64,000 nt of DNA from NCBI RefSeq assembly GCF_964186625.1, contig NZ_OZ075108.1:2480001-2544000 (forward strand), written 5' to 3'. Made by a program: the position numbers and the translations under genes. This DNA is from Asticcacaulis sp. MM231. GTDB lineage: Bacteria > Pseudomonadota > Alphaproteobacteria > Caulobacterales > Caulobacteraceae. Below, one piece after another: positions 8,356-16,742 of the stretch. Position 1 is the first letter of the stretch, and each line of letters begins with the position of its first letter. Under the pieces are notes generated by a model. It ran no database searches, had not been told where the DNA came from, and worked only from the letters and a program-made list of their open reading frames with translations.

Positions 8356-9189
8356 ATGGCCAAGAAAACCAAGTTCGTCCGTATCGCCACCTCCGGCAAC
8401 ACCATCGACGGTCGCAAGATCGATCCTACCATGCTGAAACAGGCCGCGAAGAACTTCAACCGCGAGACCTATCCCGCGCGCATCAACCTTGAGCACTTTA
8501 AGGGCATCACCGGCCAGCCGCCTTTCCAGTCCTATGGCGATATCGTTACGATGAAAACCGAGGACGTTACCCTGCAAGTTGGCGGCAAGGATGAAAAGCG
8601 CGTCGGCCTCTATGCCGAGCTGGAAGTCAGTGATGATCTGATCGCCCTCAACAAGAATGGCCAAAAGCTCTACACCTCGATTGAGCTTTACCCGAATTTC
8701 GCGGAATCCAACGAAGCCTATATCGGTGGCCTGGCCATTACGGATTCGCCCGCGTCTCTTGGCACCGAACGCCTTGAATTCACCGCGCGCGCAAAGGCTT
8801 TCGGCGCTTTCGTCAGTGAGCCGGAAGAATTCTCGCTCGATCTGGAACCGTCCGCCGTAGCGACCACCGAAGCCGAAAGCTTCATGACGGGCCTTAAGAA
8901 CTTCATCACCGGTCTCGCCGCGCCGAAGATCGAGACGCCGCCCGCGCCCGTCGTCACGCCTGATACACCGCCTGCCGATATGGCCGCCTTCGCCGCCGTC
9001 ATGCAGCAAGGCTTCTCGCAGCTTACCGGCGTGCTCGAAGCCCAAACCAAGGCCACCGACGCCAAGATCGACAAGATCACCTCCGAATTCACCGCCTTCA
9101 AGGCCGAGGTCGAAAAGACGCCGGTCAGCAAATACACCCCGCGCCCGGTATCGTCCGGCGGTGACGGCGTGATCATGGCCGACTGCTAA
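8356..9189 (+). CDS. O: Capsid scaffolding protein/protease, P2 gpO family
   Basis: A 277-residue protein that directs procapsid assembly and, in P2, matures itself and the capsid protein as a serine protease. The N-terminal half is the protease region, with conserved stretches INLEHFKGITG (His) and YTSIELYPNF (Ser). The C-terminal half is Ala/Pro rich and then helical (QTKATDAKIDKITSEFTAF), the scaffold part. It starts at ATG 8356 after an AGGAG site and is the first gene of the plus head operon. Confidence 0.9.
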   Translation: MAKKTKFVRIATSGNTIDGRKIDPTMLKQAAKNFNRETYPARINLEHFKGITGQPPFQSYGDIVTMKTEDVTLQVGGKDEKRVGLYAELEVSDDLIALNKNGQKLYTSIELYPNFAESNEAYIGGLAITDSPASLGTERLEFTARAKAFGAFVSEPEEFSLDLEPSAVATTEAESFMTGLKNFITGLAAPKIETPPAPVVTPDTPPADMAAFAAVMQQGFSQLTGVLEAQTKATDAKIDKITSEFTAFKAEVEKTPVSKYTPRPVSSGGDGVIMADC

Positions 9190-9239
9190 CCCCAAAATAC
9201 ACCCGCCGCGCTTTACCTCTTTCCTTTTGGAGCCTCTTG

Positions 9240-10268
9240 ATGAGAAACGAAACCCGCATTGCGTTTATGCAATTCACCAGCCATATCGCGCTGCTTAATG
9301 GTGTGCCTGACGCATCGGTAAAGTTTGTCGCGGCCCCGTCCATCCAGCAAAAACTGGTCGATAAGGTTCAGCTCTCCAGCGATTTTCTGTCCAAGATCAA
9401 CATGCCGTTGGTCATCGAAAAGTCGGCCGAAATCATCGGTCTCGGCATTTCTGGCCCCATTGCCAGCCGCACCAACACCACCACGACTGACCGTGCGCCG
9501 GCTGATCCGTCTAGCCTCGACAACCGCCCCTACGACTGTAAGCAGACTAACTTCGATACGCAGATCACCTATGCCAAGCTGGACATGTGGGCGAAGTTCC
9601 CTGACTTCCAGATCCGTATCCAAAACCTGATCGTCAAGCGCATTGCCCTCGATATGATCATGGTCGGGTTCAACGGTGTCCAGGCCGCCGCAACGACGGA
9701 CAAGGCGACCTATCCGCTGGGGCAGGACGTCAATATCGGCTGGCTGCAGAAGGCCCGCACCGAATGCCCAGCGCAGGTGCTGTCCGATGGCGCCGATACC
9801 ACGGCCGGCTTCACCACGAAGGTGACTTACGGTACCGCCGCCACGGCTGACTACAAGACGCTCGATGCCCTCGTCTATGATGCCCTGCGTCTGATGCCGG
9901 AGCACGCCCGGAAAGACCCTGATCTCGTTGTCCTGGTCTCCGACGATCTGCTCGATGACAAGTATTTCCCGCTCATCAACCAGATTCAGGATGCGGAAAA
10001 CCAGCTCGCCACGGACATTATCATGTCCACCAAGCGCCTGGGCGGGAAGCCTGCAGCGATTGTGCCCTACTTCCCATCCGGCACCATCATGATTACCAAG
10101 TACAGCAACCTGTCGATCTACGAGCAGGAAGGCGCGCATCGTCGCAACATCGTCGACAACTCGAAGCGCGACCGTATCGAAGACTACCAGTCGGGCAACT
10201 ATGCCTACGTACTGGAAGATCTCGACTTCGTCGCCGTGGTCGAAAACATCGCCCTGCACAACGCCTAA
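9240..10268 (+). CDS. N: Major capsid protein, P2 gpN family
   Basis: A 342-residue HK97-fold capsid protein. Family-typical stretches are the N-terminal MRNETRIAFMQF, FLSKINMPLV and FQIRIQNLIVKRIALDMIMVGFNG. It starts at the ATG at 9240, just behind a TTG and preceded by a TTTTGGAG site. It sits between scaffold and small terminase, as in P2. Confidence 0.93.
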   Translation: MRNETRIAFMQFTSHIALLNGVPDASVKFVAAPSIQQKLVDKVQLSSDFLSKINMPLVIEKSAEIIGLGISGPIASRTNTTTTDRAPADPSSLDNRPYDCKQTNFDTQITYAKLDMWAKFPDFQIRIQNLIVKRIALDMIMVGFNGVQAAATTDKATYPLGQDVNIGWLQKARTECPAQVLSDGADTTAGFTTKVTYGTAATADYKTLDALVYDALRLMPEHARKDPDLVVLVSDDLLDDKYFPLINQIQDAENQLATDIIMSTKRLGGKPAAIVPYFPSGTIMITKYSNLSIYEQEGAHRRNIVDNSKRDRIEDYQSGNYAYVLEDLDFVAVVENIALHNA

Positions 10269-10300
10269 CCCATACCAGCCCCGCTCTCGCGGCTGATCAG

Positions 10301-10324
10301 GGGGGCGGCATGAGTGCCGTCCCC
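10301..10324 (+). promoter_or_regulatory. Intercistronic hairpin between capsid and small terminase
   Basis: GGGGGCGGCA pairs across a TGAG loop with TGCCGTCCCC (one bulge). No T run follows, so it is more likely an mRNA stability or attenuation element than a full terminator. A similar structure follows the next gene. Confidence 0.45.
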
Positions 10325-10343
10325 ATTCTTCTAAGAGGTCAAG

Positions 10344-11270
10344 ATGTCCGAAACTCCCAAGCGATCACTGGCCGAACGTCATAAGGCGAAATTCCTCGAC
10401 GCCGCCATCTCGGAAGGGCGCGAGCCGGAAGCTGTTATCGAAGATGTCGCCGCACCGGTCGTCCTGAAAGTCGTCGATGATGCGGCCCCGCCCCAGCGTC
10501 GTCTCAGCCCTGTCGAAGCCCACCGCGCCCGCGTCTTCGCCGCCGCCGCCATCGCCGCCGGTGCGACCGGCACGGCCCCTGCCCGCCCCGAAACAGGACC
10601 GGAAGCCACGGAATATGATCTGTTGCGCGCCCAGCTCGGCGAGCACATGCATCAACTGAGCGCTGAGAAGTCGGTTGAGCGGAAGATCGCGGCCAAGCGC
10701 CAGATGATCGATGCCTACGACGCGCATGTGCTGGGCGTCCTCGAAGCCGCCAAGGAAACCGGTAAGGCCGTCCAGGACGAAATCTTCGCCACCATCATGG
10801 TCTGGCGTCTCGATATCGGTGATTACGGCATGGCGCTGGAAATGGCCGAGCATGTCCTTAAGCACAAGCTGTCTCTTCCGGAGCGCTATACGCGGTCAGC
10901 CGCCACCCTGATCGCAGAAGAAATCGCCACCGCTGGCTTGCTCGCCGTCACCCTGAAGCAGGACTTCCAGATTCCTGTCCTTCAGCGCACGTTTGATCTG
11001 ACGGACGCGCCCGAAAACAACGTCAACGATATCGTCCGCGCTAAGCTGCAAAAGGCCCTTGGTCTGCACTTCCTCCGTCTGGCCGATAGCATCGAAGAGG
11101 CCGCCGATGGTCCGGCAGGCGCCAAGCGCGCCGCCTATGCGCAAGCGCTTCATCACCTCGATCGCGCCTTCCAGCTCAACAAGAAAAGCGGCACGCAAAA
11201 GGAGCGCGAGCGCCTGATGAAGCTGCTGGAAAAAATGCCCATTGCTTCCCCGGAAACGAGCGAAGCTTAA
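10344..11270 (+). CDS. M: Terminase small subunit/endonuclease, P2 gpM family
   Basis: A 308-residue protein that recognises and cuts cos together with gpP. The N-terminal 110 residues are Ala/Pro rich with two copies of an RLSPVEAHRARVFAA-like helix (SLAERHKAKFLDAA and RLSPVEAHRARVF). The conserved core follows, with DIGDYGMALEMAEHVL and YTRSAATLIAEEIA. Gene order capsid, M, head completion is that of P2. Confidence 0.9.
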   Translation: MSETPKRSLAERHKAKFLDAAISEGREPEAVIEDVAAPVVLKVVDDAAPPQRRLSPVEAHRARVFAAAAIAAGATGTAPARPETGPEATEYDLLRAQLGEHMHQLSAEKSVERKIAAKRQMIDAYDAHVLGVLEAAKETGKAVQDEIFATIMVWRLDIGDYGMALEMAEHVLKHKLSLPERYTRSAATLIAEEIATAGLLAVTLKQDFQIPVLQRTFDLTDAPENNVNDIVRAKLQKALGLHFLRLADSIEEAADGPAGAKRAAYAQALHHLDRAFQLNKKSGTQKERERLMKLLEKMPIASPETSEA

Positions 11271-11302
11271 CTCCCGCCCCACGGCGTCAGGGGGGCGGTG
11301 AC

Positions 11303-11339
11303 GGAACGGCAAGGGTTTTTCTCCCCCCTCTGCCGTTCC
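11303..11339 (+). promoter_or_regulatory. Intercistronic hairpin after small terminase gene
   Basis: GGAACGGCA at 11303 pairs perfectly with TGCCGTTCC at 11331 around a 19-base pyrimidine-rich loop. It may set downstream expression or mRNA stability. It shares the preceding TCAGGGGGGCGG with the hairpin region before the small terminase gene. Confidence 0.45.
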
Positions 11340-11373
11340 CGATCCCCACCCCCCTACCGGAATTGAGGACATC

Positions 11374-11664
11374 ATGCTCGTGCCGACCAAAAAGACAGCC
11401 TCGCAGACCGATAGCCTCGTAACCTTCCTGAACGAAGCGCTGGCCCTAGATCCCGAATTCATGCAGGCCATGGCTTCGCATCGTCCGCGCTGCAATCAGG
11501 CACTGGCTGATCATCCGAATATTCAGGTCGGCATCGCAAGAAATGGCGGATTTGAAACCAGCTTCGTTGGGCTGATAAACGGATTTCTGGCCCTTCAAGA
11601 CGAGGCGAGACTGGCTGTTTGCTATGACGAGACTGGCCGCATCATCGAATTTATGCGGATCTAA
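11374..11664 (+). CDS. Hypothetical prophage protein between M and L
   Basis: A 96-residue acidic protein beginning MLVPTKKTASQ, with no domain I recognise. The ATG follows a GAGGAC site and the stop lies 2 bp before the L gene, so it is translated as part of the head operon. P2 has no gene in this position; it could be a head accessory or a moron. Confidence 0.6.
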   Translation: MLVPTKKTASQTDSLVTFLNEALALDPEFMQAMASHRPRCNQALADHPNIQVGIARNGGFETSFVGLINGFLALQDEARLAVCYDETGRIIEFMRI

Positions 11665-11666
11665 GC

Positions 11667-12143
11667 ATGTCCGGTTTTGTCATTTCCCCGCCTGAAGATG
11701 CCTCCCCCGCCGGTGCCACCGTATCCGCTGGCGAATTCTGGCCGGCCATCGATCTCAATGCCTTCCGCAAAGCCATGCGCGTCGGCAATGCCACCATCCC
11801 AGATCCGCGCCTGATCCCGGCCATCACCGGCGCCATCATCACCGTGAGCCGCGACCTGAAGGACTGGAAAGCGCTTAAGATCGAGGCAGGTTGCGACACA
11901 CTCTCTGACGTCGAATCCGAAAAGTATGGCGACGATACCGAATTGGAACTGCTCTGGAGCCGCGCCGTCTTCGCCTACGCCACGGCCGATCTGCTCGAAA
12001 CCCACCCTGACATCACCGCCACCAAGGCCGGGATCGACAAAGAGCAGGAGGTTCAGTCGGCCATCGCCCATCATCAGCGCAACGGCCTGAACGCCATCCG
12101 CGACATCCTCGGCTGTCGCCGCGTCGATTCCGAGCTGATCTGA
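11667..12143 (+). CDS. L: Head completion/stabilisation protein, P2 gpL family
   Basis: A 158-residue protein that closes filled heads and links them to the tail. The core PAIDLNAFRKAMRVG followed later by ELLWSRAVFAYATADLLE matches the gpL family, as does its place after the M gene. Its stop codon overlaps the start of the next gene. Confidence 0.88.
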   Translation: MSGFVISPPEDASPAGATVSAGEFWPAIDLNAFRKAMRVGNATIPDPRLIPAITGAIITVSRDLKDWKALKIEAGCDTLSDVESEKYGDDTELELLWSRAVFAYATADLLETHPDITATKAGIDKEQEVQSAIAHHQRNGLNAIRDILGCRRVDSELI

Positions 12144-12364
12144 TGGCCGAAACGATCACCGTCAAGGCACAGCAGGGCGAGGCGCTCGATGCGCTGGTCT
12201 GGCGCGCCCTGGGCCAAACCTCCGGCGTGGTCGAAACCGTCCTGATGCTCAACCGCGACATCGCCAGTCAGGGCGCCATTCTGACCGAAGGGCAGGAGAT
12301 CATTCTGCCGAACCTGCTCACCAAGTCGGTGCCGCAGATGAAAATCGTCCAGCTTTGGGATTGA
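12143..12364 (+). CDS. X: Tail protein X (LysM-like), P2 gpX family
   Basis: A 73-residue LysM-like protein needed for tail assembly. ITVKAQQGEALDALVWRAL, the central NRDIASQGAILTEGQEI and the C-terminal IVQLWD are typical. The ATG overlaps the stop of L, indicating coupled translation. The C-terminal KIVQLWD recurs in the secreted protein at 30455. Confidence 0.88.
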   Translation: MAETITVKAQQGEALDALVWRALGQTSGVVETVLMLNRDIASQGAILTEGQEIILPNLLTKSVPQMKIVQLWD

Positions 12365-12367
12365 TCC

Positions 12368-12895
12368 ATGGAAAAGCCGAAAAGCCTCCGCGCCTTACTT
12401 TGCAAATGCATCCCTGACCTGGTCGACAATCCGTCCAAGATCGAAATGTATGCCCACGCCGGCAAGATCAGGGCGTGGCTGTCCAAAGAGCATATGAGCT
12501 ACGAGTATCACTATGACCTCGAAATCACCGTGCTCAATTTTTCGGCCCCACCCGATACCGTCTTCATGCCGATCGTGGCGTGGCTGGCCAGCCATGAGGT
12601 GGCGGCCTTGCAAAACCACGATCGCAACGCCTTCGACTTCGAGGTCGATATCCTCGATGAACACACGGTTGATATCTCCATCACGCTCAAACTCACCGAG
12701 GCGATCGATGTCATCCCGCGCAAGGGCGGCGGCCACACCCTGCAGGCCCGCAAAGAGACGCCACTGGCCGGTGACGATGATCTGGCCGCACTGATGCAGG
12801 GCTTGCCGCCTTGCGTGCGCCTGAAGCAGATCTATGACCAGAATGACAATCTGATCGTGCCCTACCCCGAACCGGAGCCTGCCGTCGATGGCTGA
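12368..12895 (+). CDS. R: Tail completion protein, P2 gpR family
   Basis: A 175-residue protein that finishes the tail top before head joining. The N-terminal KPKSLRALLCKCIPDL and the central YHYDLEITVLNFSAPPDTVF segment are typical of gpR. It begins 3 bp after X and overlaps the S gene by 8 bp. Confidence 0.87.
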   Translation: MEKPKSLRALLCKCIPDLVDNPSKIEMYAHAGKIRAWLSKEHMSYEYHYDLEITVLNFSAPPDTVFMPIVAWLASHEVAALQNHDRNAFDFEVDILDEHTVDISITLKLTEAIDVIPRKGGGHTLQARKETPLAGDDDLAALMQGLPPCVRLKQIYDQNDNLIVPYPEPEPAVDG

Positions 12896-13532
12896 GGATC
12901 TGCGCGCCCTCGAAGAGCTCGACCAGATAGCCGGCGATTTGCTGCGCGAGCTGAGTGCCACCGGCCGGCGCGGCATGGTCAGGAAAATCGGCATCGAGCT
13001 GCGGCGCGATCAGGCGAAGCGCATTGCCGACCAGAAAAACCCGGATGGCACGCCCTACACGCCTCGAAAGAAAAAGCTGCAGGCGCGCCGCACACTTCAC
13101 GCCATCAAGTTCCTCTATCCCGCCCATGGCTCTGGCCAGCCACGTCTCGTCCTGATGAAGAGCTGGGCCTATATGGGCCGCCGCACCATCATCGGCTTCG
13201 ATACCCAGTCCGGCGGCGAGCGTACCTTTGACCGCACCAAGATCATCAGATATCTGCCGCTGGAGCCCGGCGAGGATAACCGCGGATCTGGCCGCATGAA
13301 GAAGCTGACCGTGAAACAGCGTGCCATGTTCAAGAAAATCCGTGGCCCCCGCTTCATGCGCGTGAAGGTCTCGCCGGATCTGCTCGAGGTCGGCTTTAGC
13401 GGCAAGGTGGCCCAGATCGCCAACTCACACCAGCAGGGCAAGGATCATCACCCGGTGCGTGAGCTCATTGGCTTTAGTCAGGCCAACCGCGAGACCGTCC
13501 TCGATATCGTTATGCGTCACTTCGAAGGCTGA
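12888..13532 (+). CDS. S: Tail completion/virion morphogenesis protein, P2 gpS family
   Basis: A 214-residue basic protein. RKIGIELRRDQAKRIADQ, NPDGTPYTPRKKK and the C-terminal HPVRELIGFS are hallmarks of the phage virion morphogenesis family. It overlaps R and is the last structural gene before the inserted moron. Confidence 0.88.
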   Translation: MAEDLRALEELDQIAGDLLRELSATGRRGMVRKIGIELRRDQAKRIADQKNPDGTPYTPRKKKLQARRTLHAIKFLYPAHGSGQPRLVLMKSWAYMGRRTIIGFDTQSGGERTFDRTKIIRYLPLEPGEDNRGSGRMKKLTVKQRAMFKKIRGPRFMRVKVSPDLLEVGFSGKVAQIANSHQQGKDHHPVRELIGFSQANRETVLDIVMRHFEG

Positions 13533-13548
13533 TTTCCTAGAACTTGCC

Positions 13549-13590
13549 CTCCATCAAGACTCAGCCTCACAGATGCATCTGTTGATGGAG
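13549..13590 (+). promoter_or_regulatory. Hairpin that can mask the moron ribosome site
   Basis: CTCCATCAA at 13549 pairs with TTGATGGAG at 13582, and the enclosed segment ends in the perfect palindrome CAGATGCATCTG (13570-13581). The GGAG in the 3' arm is the ribosome-binding site of the ATG at 13597, so readthrough mRNA from the tail genes would hide it. The translational effect is inferred. Confidence 0.5.
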
Positions 13591-13596
13591 AACGTT

Positions 13597-14364
13597 ATGG
13601 CAAAAGCGGAAAAACGGCTCGAAGTTCAAGCGGAAAGTGATTGCATCTATTGTGGCGGCGCGGCGGCGACGATGGAGCACATGCCGCCGAAAATAATGTT
13701 CACCAAAAAAGATAGGCCGCCGGGCATGGAATTTGCCACGTGCAAGGCCTGCAACAACGGTACTGGCAAGGTTGATCTCGTTGCGTCCCTTTTCGCAAGA
13801 CTTTCTGCAGGCGGCGCACTTTCAGAGAACGAATTGAGGGATCTACGCAAAATTCGAGACGGCGTTATGAACAACGCTCCTGAAGTTATTACAGAAATCT
13901 TGTCCGACAACGTTCCTGTTGCGCACAACCCCCTGCTTCCCAATAGCGCGGTCGTTAAAGGTGACCTTCCCGTCGGGATCGGCTCGACCTACCTCGACGT
14001 ATTTAGCGCGAAATTAGGTATGGCAATGTTCAGAGAATATATGGGCCATAGACTACCCAATTTTGGAAATGTCCACTCGGCGTGGTTTCTAAGCGGGGGG
14101 CTGGATGAGCTTGGTGCTCAAGCTTTCCTCGAAATACTACCCATCTCGACGATGTTATCGCAGGGAGCTAAGAAGTCCGGAAAGCAATTTAATGCCGCAA
14201 TAAATACCGACAACCGCAGAATAGTAGCTGTTTTTGCTCGGTTTCACGGTGGCCTTTCGGTCTTTTCGATAGCGAGTATCATTCCTGAGGTCATGGCAAT
14301 GGAATTTCCATTTCCAAACGCTAAGAAAGTCTACCCCGGTGAGTTGCTGTCAATGATGCCCTGA
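13597..14364 (+). CDS. HNH-like zinc nuclease moron
   Basis: A 255-residue protein with CIYCGG near residue 14, MEHMPPKIMF just after it and CKACNNGTG near residue 50. This CxxC-EHxxP-CxxCN pattern is that of HNH-type zinc nucleases or related treble-clef proteins. The C-terminal 180 residues have no recognised fold. The frame is open upstream to 13459, but MAKAEKRLE at 13597 has a good GGAG site. It sits between tail gene S and the lysis block, does not belong to the P2 core set and is somewhat AT-richer than its neighbours, so it is probably a lysogenic cargo gene. A defence role is possible but unproved. Confidence 0.65.
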   Translation: MAKAEKRLEVQAESDCIYCGGAAATMEHMPPKIMFTKKDRPPGMEFATCKACNNGTGKVDLVASLFARLSAGGALSENELRDLRKIRDGVMNNAPEVITEILSDNVPVAHNPLLPNSAVVKGDLPVGIGSTYLDVFSAKLGMAMFREYMGHRLPNFGNVHSAWFLSGGLDELGAQAFLEILPISTMLSQGAKKSGKQFNAAINTDNRRIVAVFARFHGGLSVFSIASIIPEVMAMEFPFPNAKKVYPGELLSMMP

Positions 14365-14637
14365 TGTTTTTCCATCGGAGGCCCTGACCGCGCCCTCGCG
14401 TCGGCCGTCACATTCCAAAATGCTGCCATTGGCCAGAGCGAAAATCACCCTGGTGTCGGCATTCGTCTCAATCTGTGATGGATTGATCATCTCGCACGGC
14501 CGGCGCGATTCCGGCGGCACGGTCGGCCGCGCCTCCACCACTTCCGGCGGCGCTGGCTTGGAGGTCGAGCAGGCGCTGATAGTCAGCAATGAGAGCCCGC
14601 TTAAGGTCAGGATCAACAGGCTTTTGCAGGCCGACAT
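14350..14637 (-). CDS. Outer-membrane spanin lipoprotein, Rz1-like
   Basis: About 95 residues with a signal peptide and lipobox LTISAC, then a Pro-rich stretch (STSKPAPPEVVEARPTVPP). This is the layout of an o-spanin. It overlaps the Rz-like gene in another frame by about 170 bp, as classical Rz/Rz1 pairs do. MSACKSLL at 14637 is preferred over the ATG at 14664. It overlaps the end of the convergent HNH gene by 15 bp. Confidence 0.72.
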   Translation of the reverse strand: MSACKSLLILTLSGLSLLTISACSTSKPAPPEVVEARPTVPPESRRPCEMINPSQIETNADTRVIFALANGSILECDGRREGAVRASDGKTSGHH

Positions 14638-14911
14638 CGGCCCGCGCTTCCGTGGTGATTGCATCGGTCAGGCTCCTTATGTTGCGGCCTTGCGAGACGA
14701 GTTGCGCCTCGATCGCGCTGGCGCGTGAGGCGTCGGCCAGTCGCAGTTCCAAAACCGACGCGCTGGCGTTCGCCACCGAGGCCGTAGCCTTGGCATTGAT
14801 CAGCTCGATATCGGCCTTAAGCCCCGTCACCTGACCGTCATGCGCCAGCCATGCGCAGACTGTCAGGAGAAGGGCGATGGTGCCACCAGCGGCTTTTTCC
14901 AAAAGTGTCAT
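14468..14911 (-). CDS. Inner-membrane spanin, Rz-like
   Basis: 147 residues with an N-terminal transmembrane helix (GGTIALLLTVCAWLA) followed by a long Ala-rich coiled coil and a polar tail. This is the i-spanin layout, and with the overlapping lipoprotein it fuses inner and outer membranes at lysis. A GGGGAGG ribosome site precedes the ATG at 14911. Confidence 0.75.
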   Translation of the reverse strand: MTLLEKAAGGTIALLLTVCAWLAHDGQVTGLKADIELINAKATASVANASASVLELRLADASRASAIEAQLVSQGRNIRSLTDAITTEARADVGLQKPVDPDLKRALIADYQRLLDLQASAAGSGGGAADRAAGIAPAVRDDQSITD

Positions 14912-14958
14912 ATTGCCTCCCCCCGCAGGGGTTAATAAGGGCAGTCTTCGGGCCGCGA

Positions 14959-16731
14959 CTAAGCCGCTACTGCTTCAATCGCCGCCTTGAGATAAGGGGC
15001 TTCGATGACGTAGGCAACCGCAGACTCGTGTATGCCGTCACCCGACAGGCTGTTCGGATTGCTTTCAGCGAAGCCAACCAACGGCTGTCCAGATGTCGTC
15101 AGATTGTAGAAATCACAGTTGGCATGGTGGCCTGATATCCCCGCGATCGTGTTAGCGGCCATGGCCGCATTGACGCTGTCCCGCACCGCTATCTGTGGCG
15201 CCGACATATCCTTTCGCGGCATGATATTGACTTGGACAGAGCCGTAGAAGCCTTGTGTCGCTAATGATGAACCATTGCCGCTGGATTCCGGATGCCAGAA
15301 GTTATTGGTGTCCGTGGTGATGTTCTCCAGGGTGCGATTGGCCACAACGTCATTCGTGCCAAGCCAGTTGACAAGGATGTTCTTCGCACCCTGCTCGACA
15401 TACAGGCCGCCACCAGAACCATAGTAGAAGCGGAACGTGGCGTATCTGAACTGAATAGCGGTGCCGTTGAGTCCAATATTTCTAACGATGACACTCCGGT
15501 CACGACCGTATTCGTTATGAAGGCATTTCGTCAGGGACTTGTTGGCGGCCGCCGCATCAGACTGAGTCTTGCTATCACCGCAAACCGTGATGGCCTTAGA
15601 TGGCGTCCAACTATTCGTCAGGTACAAGTCGCGCATATATGCGGCCACAAGAAGTTCGTCACCGGAGGACAGGGCCGCCGTGTATTTGACCATGCCGTAG
15701 AAATCCATACGACCGTAAGACGTTCCACTGCCAGACCACCCAGTGCGCCCGCCGGTTAGAGTGGTCGAGGTATTGGCGGTTAGGCCGTAGGTGTAGCCAT
15801 CGCGGCGAACGGTCGAGCCTGACCCATTGTTGTTCACGCCCACGATACATGGCGTGCACGTGGTCATGAGTTTCGTGTTGTTAAGGCCGTCATTGGGCGG
15901 ATTTTTAGCCGTATTCGATACGATCATCTGCATGGCAAGCGATGCGCCGCCAATGGCACACCCGACGCGGAAGTCGGTCTGGTTCGCCGTGCCGCAGTTG
16001 ATTGTGTCGACTGGGCGTCCCTGCCAGTAATAGGCTGCCGCCTGCACAATGCAGGTGTTCGCGGGGTCTGTCGTCAGGGCTGGCAGCGAGAAATAGCCAT
16101 ACTCGGCAAGCTGGACGACCGGTAGGCTACCGGTTTCCCAATAGAGGTAAGGCTGGTTGATGCTGCCCGGCGCCGTCTTGTGGTTGCCGTTGCCTGACTG
16201 ATCATACCACTGGACAATGGCGTACAGTGTGCCAGAGGTCAGCAGGCTGGTATCCAGATTTTGACCCACGAAACCTAAGTTCGTATCGACCCCGCCAATC
16301 TTGATCTGTATGGCAGCACCGGCATAGGCCGAGACCATCTTGGTGATACCCCACGCCGCTTGCAAGGTGCCCGTCACCGTCGGCAGGTACGCTGTCACAG
16401 GCGGCGCTGGCACAAGAACGCCAGCGCCGCCTGACCAGACGACATTGCTCAGACGGCAGGTGATTGTCTTGCCGCCATCTGCACTGACTTGCGTATAAGA
16501 CGCGCCGGTCTCGCCATCGATCTGGGCCGCATCCTGATACCATTGCCGCGACCCCGACAGCGCGCCCAGGGGCAGATGGTGCGTGAGCACATTCCCCACG
16601 CCGGCGGTACCGGAAATATAGCCGGCAATGTCCGACAGGCGCGCGGGCTCTGAGTTGCTGACCGGCGCCGGCAAGTTCAGCAGGCGCGCCGCACCATTGA
16701 AGTCCTGGTCGCTGAGAACGGATTTGGTCAT
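14959..16731 (-). CDS. Tail fibre/receptor-binding protein with SGNH esterase domain
   Basis: 590 residues. The first 35 (MTKSVLSDQDFNGAARLLNL) match the N-terminus of the next fibre and probably attach it to the tail. A central lectin-like segment contains WYDQSGNGNH, as in arabinofuranosidase-B-like phage domains. The C-terminal 200 residues carry SGNH-hydrolase blocks: GDSKT (Ser), LGTNDV (Asn) and DGIHES (Asp/His). It may deacetylate surface polysaccharide. The start at 16731 follows a GCAGGGGT site; the frame extends upstream to 16836. Confidence 0.78.
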   Translation of the reverse strand: MTKSVLSDQDFNGAARLLNLPAPVSNSEPARLSDIAGYISGTAGVGNVLTHHLPLGALSGSRQWYQDAAQIDGETGASYTQVSADGGKTITCRLSNVVWSGGAGVLVPAPPVTAYLPTVTGTLQAAWGITKMVSAYAGAAIQIKIGGVDTNLGFVGQNLDTSLLTSGTLYAIVQWYDQSGNGNHKTAPGSINQPYLYWETGSLPVVQLAEYGYFSLPALTTDPANTCIVQAAAYYWQGRPVDTINCGTANQTDFRVGCAIGGASLAMQMIVSNTAKNPPNDGLNNTKLMTTCTPCIVGVNNNGSGSTVRRDGYTYGLTANTSTTLTGGRTGWSGSGTSYGRMDFYGMVKYTAALSSGDELLVAAYMRDLYLTNSWTPSKAITVCGDSKTQSDAAAANKSLTKCLHNEYGRDRSVIVRNIGLNGTAIQFRYATFRFYYGSGGGLYVEQGAKNILVNWLGTNDVVANRTLENITTDTNNFWHPESSGNGSSLATQGFYGSVQVNIMPRKDMSAPQIAVRDSVNAAMAANTIAGISGHHANCDFYNLTTSGQPLVGFAESNPNSLSGDGIHESAVAYVIEAPYLKAAIEAVAA

Positions 16732-16742
16732 TTTACCCCTGC

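Noticed and set aside
9213..10259. A 348-codon minus frame opposite the capsid gene
   Set aside because: The plus frame is a clear gpN capsid; the antisense frame is a product of high-GC codon use.
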